DNA of 64,000 nt from Amycolatopsis sp. WAC 01376 (GTDB lineage Bacteria > Actinomycetota > Actinomycetes > Mycobacteriales > Pseudonocardiaceae). Position numbers and translations under genes: made by a program. How positions within the stretch are numbered: position 1 is the first letter of the stretch; the number at the start of each line of letters is the position of its first letter. Below are positions 59,739-64,000 of the stretch, in pieces. The stretch spans positions 1 through 64,000 of the forward strand of contig NZ_QHKL01000007.1 in the NCBI RefSeq assembly GCF_003947415.1. Reading direction: 5' to 3'. The notes beneath the pieces are model-generated. The model ran no database searches. It was not told the origin of the DNA and was given only the letters and a program-made list of their open reading frames with translations.

Positions 59739-60947
59739 ATGGCGCTGGTCGTCGTGGGAGCCTCACTGGCCGGACTGCGCGCGGTCGAGGCCGCGCGCCG
59801 GGACGGGTACCGCGGACGGATCGTGCTGATCGGAGCGGAAGACTACCCACCGTACGACCGGCTCCCGCTGTCGAAAGCGTTCCTCGACGAGGAAGGCCCC
59901 GGGCGGATCGAGCCGTTCCACGGTGAGGCCGCGCTGCGCGACGAATTCGGCGTCGAACTGATGCTCGGCGCCCCCGCGGACGGGCTCGACACCACCGCTC
60001 GCGAGGTGTCGGTGGCGGGGACGACGGTGCCTTACGACGCGCTGGTGATCGCGACCGGCGCCACCGCGCGGCGGCTGCCCGGAGGCGAGGGAATCGCCGG
60101 CGTCCACACGCTGAGGACCGCCGAGGACGCCATGGCGGTCCGGTCCGCGCTCGACCGCGGGGCGCGCACGGTCGTGATCGGGGCCGGTTTCATCGGCTCG
60201 GAAGTCGCCGCCGCGGCCAGGAAACGCGGGCTGCCCGCGACGATCGTCGAGGCGCTCGATGTCCCGCTCACCCGATCGGTCGGGGCCGAGGCGGGCGCCG
60301 TCTGCGCTTCACTGCACCGAGAAGCGGGTACGGAACTGCGGCTGTCCACGATGGTCACCGGCCTGGAATCCGACGGCGGCGTGGTGACCGGCGTCCGGCT
60401 CGCGACCGGCGAGGTGCTGCCCGCGGATCTGGTGGTCGCCGGCATCGGCGTCGTCCCGGCCACCGGCTGGCTCGCCGGGAGCGGCGTCCCGCTGCACGAG
60501 CGCGACGGCGGCGTGGTGTGCGATGCCACGCTCGCGACCGGCGCCCCCGGCGTGTACGCCGCCGGAGACGTCGCACACGCCGCGAATCCGTTGTTCGACG
60601 GCGAACTGATGCGGTTGGAACACTGGACGAACGCCGCGGAGCAGGGAGCCGCGGCCGCTCGTCACGCGCTCGCCCCGGAGTCGGCGCGTGCGCTGGCGCC
60701 GGTGCCGTACTTCTGGTCGGACTGGTACGACCACCGGATCCAATTCGTCGGCACGCCACGCGCGGACGAGGTGGTGACCGCTGTTCCGGCTTCCGGCGGG
60801 TTCACCGCGCTGTACCGGCGCGGGGACCGGATCGTCGGCGCGCTGACGATCGACCGGCCGCGCGAGATCATGAAGTACCGGCGCCACATCGCCGGGCGGG
60901 CGCCGTGGCCGGAGGCGCTGGCGTTCGCCGCGGAAACGGCGGTCTAG
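59739..60947 (+). CDS. FAD-dependent ferredoxin/rubredoxin reductase
   Basis: A 402-residue reductase of the pyridine nucleotide-disulfide class that passes electrons from NAD(P)H to ferredoxin or rubredoxin. FAD binding: VVVGASLAGLRAVEAARR at the N-terminus and YAAGDVAHAANPLF near 275-290. NAD binding: VVIGAGFIGSEVAAAARK (about 147-164). The C-terminal reductase domain is present. It starts three bases after the ferredoxin stop, completing the electron chain for AlkB. Confidence 0.92.
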   Translation: MALVVVGASLAGLRAVEAARRDGYRGRIVLIGAEDYPPYDRLPLSKAFLDEEGPGRIEPFHGEAALRDEFGVELMLGAPADGLDTTAREVSVAGTTVPYDALVIATGATARRLPGGEGIAGVHTLRTAEDAMAVRSALDRGARTVVIGAGFIGSEVAAAARKRGLPATIVEALDVPLTRSVGAEAGAVCASLHREAGTELRLSTMVTGLESDGGVVTGVRLATGEVLPADLVVAGIGVVPATGWLAGSGVPLHERDGGVVCDATLATGAPGVYAAGDVAHAANPLFDGELMRLEHWTNAAEQGAAAARHALAPESARALAPVPYFWSDWYDHRIQFVGTPRADEVVTAVPASGGFTALYRRGDRIVGALTIDRPREIMKYRRHIAGRAPWPEALAFAAETAV

Positions 60948-61126
60948 AAGGTGTGTCCTGAACGGAGTTCGACGACCTGGGTGAGGACACGCGCGCGCGT
61001 TTCTTTTCGGCCGGAGGCCTCGGATTTGCGCAGGCGGGCCGGCGACGCGGCCAGGGCGAGCCGGCAGCGGATGCCACGGTCCGGCTTCGCGAATCTGAAA
61101 GCGCGCCCTGAAAGGCACAGCCTAGA

Positions 61127-61753
61127 ATGACGATCATGAGTGAGGCACCGGTCGCGGGGGGTCCGTACCGTCAACCGATCGTCGCGTCGGCGATCGAGTT
61201 GACCGTGCGCTCCGGCTGGTCCTCGGTGACGATGAGCAAACTCGCGGAGATCGTCGGCGTCAGCCGCCAGACCGTCTACAACGAACTCGGCTCGAAGAGC
61301 CAGCTGGCCGAAGCGATGATTTCGCACGAACTCGGCCGGTTCCTCATGGTCGTCCGGGACGCTTTCGAACGGCACCCTGACGACCTCGTCGAGGCGATCC
61401 ACGACGCCGTCCGCGGCGTCCTCGAACTCGCCGACGACAACCTCCTGCTGCGAGCCATCGTCTCGGCCACGCACGGCGCCGACACCGAGTTGCTGCCGCT
61501 GCTGACGTCGCGGGCCGGGAGCCTGCTGAGCGAAGCGACCGTCATGTTGCGCGGCCGTGTTCGCGCCTACGGCCCGCCGCTGGATGCGGAGCAGCTGGAT
61601 GTGGCGATCGACGTCGTGGTCCGCACCGTGCTGAGCCACATCATGCAGCCGTCGGACACTCCGGCGCGTACGGCCGACGCACTGGCTTGGATGGCGTCGC
61701 GCGTGCTCGGCGCGACGACGACCCGCTCGCTGCGGCATCCTTCGCGGGGCTAG
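61127..61753 (+). CDS. TetR-family regulator (AlkU-like)
   Basis: A 208-residue TetR regulator. The helix-turn-helix is MSKLAEIVGVSRQTVYNELGSKSQLAEAM, close to the regulators found at the end of actinobacterial alkB operons. The remaining helices form a ligand pocket, probably for a fatty acid or alkane. ATG codons at 61127 and 61136 are both possible. A 179-base gap separates it from the reductase. It is the natural candidate to bind the dyads before alkB. Confidence 0.87.
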   Translation: MTIMSEAPVAGGPYRQPIVASAIELTVRSGWSSVTMSKLAEIVGVSRQTVYNELGSKSQLAEAMISHELGRFLMVVRDAFERHPDDLVEAIHDAVRGVLELADDNLLLRAIVSATHGADTELLPLLTSRAGSLLSEATVMLRGRVRAYGPPLDAEQLDVAIDVVVRTVLSHIMQPSDTPARTADALAWMASRVLGATTTRSLRHPSRG

Positions 61754-61803
61754 GGCCGCGGTTTCCGCTGGGCAAACCGGTGTCGTCGAAGCGCTGACCT
61801 GAA

Positions 61804-61856
61804 CGCGACGATGGAGGATTTGGGACGTTGAGTGTCCCAAATCCTCCATCGTTGCG
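61804..61856. repeat. Family A palindrome, copy 3
   Basis: Arms pair from 61804 inward and 61856 inward over about 23 bp with one mismatch. The core is GGAGGATTTGGGAC with its complement; the outer arms (CGCGACGAT and its complement) are private to this copy. Confidence 0.85.
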
Positions 61857-61857
61857 T

Positions 61858-61928
61858 GGTCACACCTTGATCAACGGAAGATCGGGGACACTCAACGTCC
61901 CGAATCCTCCGTTGATCAAGGTGTGACC
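61858..61928. repeat. Family A palindrome, copy 4 (71 bases)
   Basis: Outer arms 61858-61878 and 61908-61928 are perfectly complementary over 21 bp (GGTCACACCTTGATCAACGG and complement). The inner core is a diverged family A core with GGGGAC and GTCCC around ACTCAAC. It is inverted in strand symmetry relative to copy 3. Confidence 0.85.
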
Positions 61929-61947
61929 CCTGAATACGGGCGGGTAC

Positions 61948-61996
61948 CGAGTGGGGAAGATCAGGGACGTTCAACGTCCCAAATCCTCCCCACTCG
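61948..61996. repeat. Family A palindrome, copy 5
   Basis: Arms 61948-61971 and 61973-61996 pair over 24 bp with three mismatches around a single C. The core ends GGGACGTT-C-AACGTCCC; the outer arms CGAGTGGGG are private. Confidence 0.85.
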
Positions 61997-62061
61997 ACCC
62001 AGGCGACCACCTCACTCGTGAGCGCGCGGAAACTGTCGGTCCCGTATGCGAAGCTCCACCG

Positions 62062-62364
62062 ATGATCGTCGTATTCGATGCCGAACTCTGGGTCTGGGAC
62101 GCCCGCCGCGAGGAGACCTGGACCTTCGTGAGCCTGCCCGAGGACATCTCCGAGGAGATCCGCGAAATCACCGACGGCCCCCGCCGCGGGTTCGGGGCGG
62201 TTCGCGTCCAGGTCGGTATCGGCGGCAGCAAATGGAAGACGTCGATCTTCCCGGACTCCAAACGTGGCGCCTACGTGCTGCCGGTCAAAAAGGCGGTCCG
62301 CAAGGCCGAAGGGATCGAGGAGGGAGATGTAGCGAAGGTGACCGTCGAGCTGATCGACCTCTGA
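62062..62364 (+). CDS. DUF1905-family protein
   Basis: A 100-residue protein matching the short beta-barrel-like DUF1905 domain: FDAELWVWDARREETWTFVSLPEDISEEIRE, then GFGAVRVQVGIGGSKWKTSIFPDSKRGAYVLPVKKAVRKAEGIEEGD. Function is unknown; some members are fused to or next to YdeI-like bacteriocin-protection domains. The ATG at 62062 starts exactly at the domain; the upstream open frame runs through a palindrome and is rejected. Confidence 0.9.
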   Translation: MIVVFDAELWVWDARREETWTFVSLPEDISEEIREITDGPRRGFGAVRVQVGIGGSKWKTSIFPDSKRGAYVLPVKKAVRKAEGIEEGDVAKVTVELIDL

Positions 62365-62367
62365 CCG

Positions 62368-63348
62368 TCAAAGCAGGCGTTCACCGAGCGAGGTCGTCTG
62401 GTAGAGGACGCCGCGGCCGGAGCGTTCCCGGGTGACCAGTCCGCTGTCCCGCAGGACCTTGAGGTGCTGGGAGACAGCGCTTGGTGTCACGCCGAAGGCC
62501 CGGGCCAGATCGGTCGTGGTCGCGGGGGAGGACAGCGCCGAAAGGAGAGCGGCCCGCATCCGGCCCAGGAGGCGCACGGTGCCTGCTCCCGGTGATCGGG
62601 TTCCGGCTGCCCACAACGCGGCGGTTCCTCGCGCCGGGTAGCGGATCGTGGTCTGGGTCGAGGTGTTGTTCTTGATCAGGACATAGGGCGAGCCGAGGAC
62701 GACAGGCATCAGCACGAGACCGCCTGGCCCTCGCGTGACTGCCCTGTGCCGATTCCGCCAGCGTTCGCCGGCCAGGGTGACCCGGTCGGAGTGCCAGCGC
62801 AGGTCCGGGTGCAGATCCGCGAACAACCGCTCGGCGCCGCCCGCGGTCAGTTGCCGGGCGCGGTATCCGACGTCGGCTTCCAGCGCCGCCCGGATCCGCG
62901 GCCAGTGCGGCGCGACGAGGCGGTCGTGGGCTTCGCGCAGTTCCCCGGCGATCTCCCGGAGGCCGGCGGTGGGGTCGTCCGCGAGGGCCGCGGCGGCGTG
63001 GGGAAGCTTTTCGCCGAACACCCGGTCGAGACTGGCTCTCACCCGTGCTTCGGGGGTTCGCCGCAGCGCGTCGAGGTCGTTTTCGAGGGAATCTCCCGAG
63101 TCCCGCGGAGCGGGGACGAGGAATTCCGGCCAGCTGAGCCTGCCGGTCACGAGCAGCGGCCAGGTCCGCGAAAGAGCGAGAGATTCGCGATCGAGTTCCT
63201 CCCGCGCCCACCGGGACCAGGGCTGATTGACCGTGTTCCGGTCGAGTCCGGCGATTTGCAGCAGGCAGGCGACGGTTTCGGACAGCGGCGAGATCGCGAA
63301 CCGGGTCGCGGCCAGTTCGGCGACGCCGAGTTCGATGGTCATCGGCAT
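62368..63348 (-). CDS. ArsR-like winged-helix regulator with N-terminal DUF5937-type domain
   Basis: A 326-residue protein. The C-terminal 90 residues form an ArsR winged helix (TDLARAFGVTPSAVSQHLKVLRDSGLVTRERSGRGVLYQ). The long N-terminal part (about 230 residues, LGVAELAATRFAISPLSETVACL) matches the DUF5937-type region often fused to such helices in actinomycetes. The promoter GAGACA-N18-CATACT ends six bases before the ATG at 63348, which suggests a leaderless mRNA. It is divergent from the MFS gene, its likely target, and only three bases from the DUF1905 stop. Confidence 0.82.
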   Translation of the reverse strand: MPMTIELGVAELAATRFAISPLSETVACLLQIAGLDRNTVNQPWSRWAREELDRESLALSRTWPLLVTGRLSWPEFLVPAPRDSGDSLENDLDALRRTPEARVRASLDRVFGEKLPHAAAALADDPTAGLREIAGELREAHDRLVAPHWPRIRAALEADVGYRARQLTAGGAERLFADLHPDLRWHSDRVTLAGERWRNRHRAVTRGPGGLVLMPVVLGSPYVLIKNNTSTQTTIRYPARGTAALWAAGTRSPGAGTVRLLGRMRAALLSALSSPATTTDLARAFGVTPSAVSQHLKVLRDSGLVTRERSGRGVLYQTTSLGERLL

Positions 63349-63414
63349 CGCCAGAGTATGTAGTCCGGGGCTAAATGGTGTCTCCGGAACGCGGGACGTC
63401 GCCACGATCCGATC

Positions 63415-64000
63415 ATGTCCGACTTACCCCGCGTACCGGCGACTGTGGTGGGCCACCGGGATCGACAGTCTCGGCAATGGCGTCTTCGCGGCGGCGCTGC
63501 CCTTGCTGGCCGTGACGGTGACCCGCGACCCGAGGGAGGTCGCTCTGGTCTCGGCCGCGACGTACCTGCCGTGGCTTCTGCTATCGCTCATCGCCGGATC
63601 GGTCGTCGACAGGGTCGACCTGACCACGCTCATGTGGCGGACGCAGGCACTCCAAGCCCTGATCGTCGGCGTGCTCACGGCACTCGTCGTGGCCGGGGCG
63701 ATCACTGTGCCGGTGCTCGTTCTTCTCGCGTTCGCGCTGGGTTCGTGCGATGTCTTCTACGACAACGCCGCGCAAACGACGCTTCCGGATCTCGTCCCGG
63801 AAGACCTGCTGCACCAGGCGAACGGCAGGCAACAGGTGGCGATGACCGTCGGAAGGCAGTTCCTGGGGCCGCCTCTCGGGAGCCTGTTCTTCGCGCTCGC
63901 CTTGCCCTCCCGTTCGCGGTCGACGCCGCATCGTTCGTCATCGCTGCCACACTTCTGGCCAGGCTGCCCGGACGGCGCGGACACGCGGAAAGCGCGAAGG
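63415..64000 (+). pseudogene. MFS transporter, N-terminal part, with two compensating frameshifts
   Basis: From the ATG at 63415 the first codons read MSDLP in frame 1. The clear MFS sequence (YRRLWWATGIDSLGNGVFAA, then LLSLIAGSVVDRVD, a motif A-like loop) is one base out of frame, and continues until about 63905. Then the expected ending LPFAVDAASFVIAATLLARL is again in the first frame. One extra C in the CCCC run at 63427-63430 and one missing base near 63905-63910, both at C runs, restore a continuous protein. This is either a decaying gene or two base-calling errors. The gene continues beyond the window and is divergent from the ArsR-like gene. Confidence 0.75.

Larger units (their letters stand above)
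61754..62061. other. Intergenic region with three family A palindromes
   Basis: About 308 bases in which three family A elements follow each other with gaps of 1 and 19 bases. No gene is supported. The next gene begins at 62062. Confidence 0.75.

Noticed and set aside
60944..61849. Minus-strand frame over the TetR gene
   Set aside because: Antisense shadow of the TetR gene; the plus-strand TetR fold is clear.

Overview
The window is GC-rich (about 70 percent G+C by eye), tightly packed and rich in GTG starts. Protein families and gene order point to an actinomycete of the order Pseudonocardiales, most likely an Amycolatopsis-like soil organism; this is inference, because there is no rRNA gene in the window. 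All supported features are protein genes and regulatory or repeat DNA. I found no tRNA, rRNA, CRISPR array, insertion sequence or prophage.

Layout. 1-4.1 kb: a VOC protein behind a promoter with two identical-arm operators, an ABC-F ATPase, and a secreted glycine-rich beta-helix protein. 4.1-10 kb: a cellobiose-type locus (bglC-cebG-cebF-cebE, divergent cebR) with a canonical CebR box. 10-34.8 kb: a large arabinose and arabinan block. It holds a two-catalytic-domain GH43 enzyme, a LacI-family regulator, a YtfQ-YtfR-YtfT-YjfF transporter, and a run of nine genes over 15.6 kb (araB-araD-araA, ChvE/GguA/GguB transporter, secreted GH51, GH43-AbfB and GH2 enzymes). Four near-identical 16-bp palindromes lie at the four transcription units of this block, so it looks like one local regulon: secreted enzymes release arabinose or arabino-oligosaccharides, two transporters import them, and AraA, AraB and AraD feed D-xylulose 5-phosphate to the pentose phosphate pathway.

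35-40 kb: small unknown genes, an MFS exporter and a DUF222/HNH (13E12-type) gene with a LexA/SOS box. 40.2-51 kb: a complete 4-hydroxyphenylacetate (homoprotocatechuate meta-cleavage) pathway split into two halves: hpaIHDE, a GntR gene and an FAH-RraA fusion on the minus strand, then an MFS importer, an IclR gene and hpaC-hpaB. 51.4-54.1 kb: furA-katG with a leaderless furA promoter. 54.1-58 kb: small membrane and secreted proteins and a ZIP transporter. 58.1-61.8 kb: an alkane hydroxylase operon (AlkB-rubredoxin fusion, ferredoxin, reductase, TetR). 62-64 kb: a DUF1905 gene, an ArsR regulator and an MFS gene that carries two compensating frameshifts and runs off the end.

The most unusual material is non-coding. 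At least five families of intergenic palindromic or tandem repeats occur: a GGGACGTTnAACGTCCC-core palindrome (five copies) in which each copy has its own private complementary outer arms; a GTCGTGAGTGGCAATGAGCG palindrome linked to a second conserved segment; a 21-bp phased tandem repeat; a GAAGGGCGCTTTCC palindrome flanking one of those arrays; and a GTGAAGGACCCCTT cluster. I did not recognise these as a described system.
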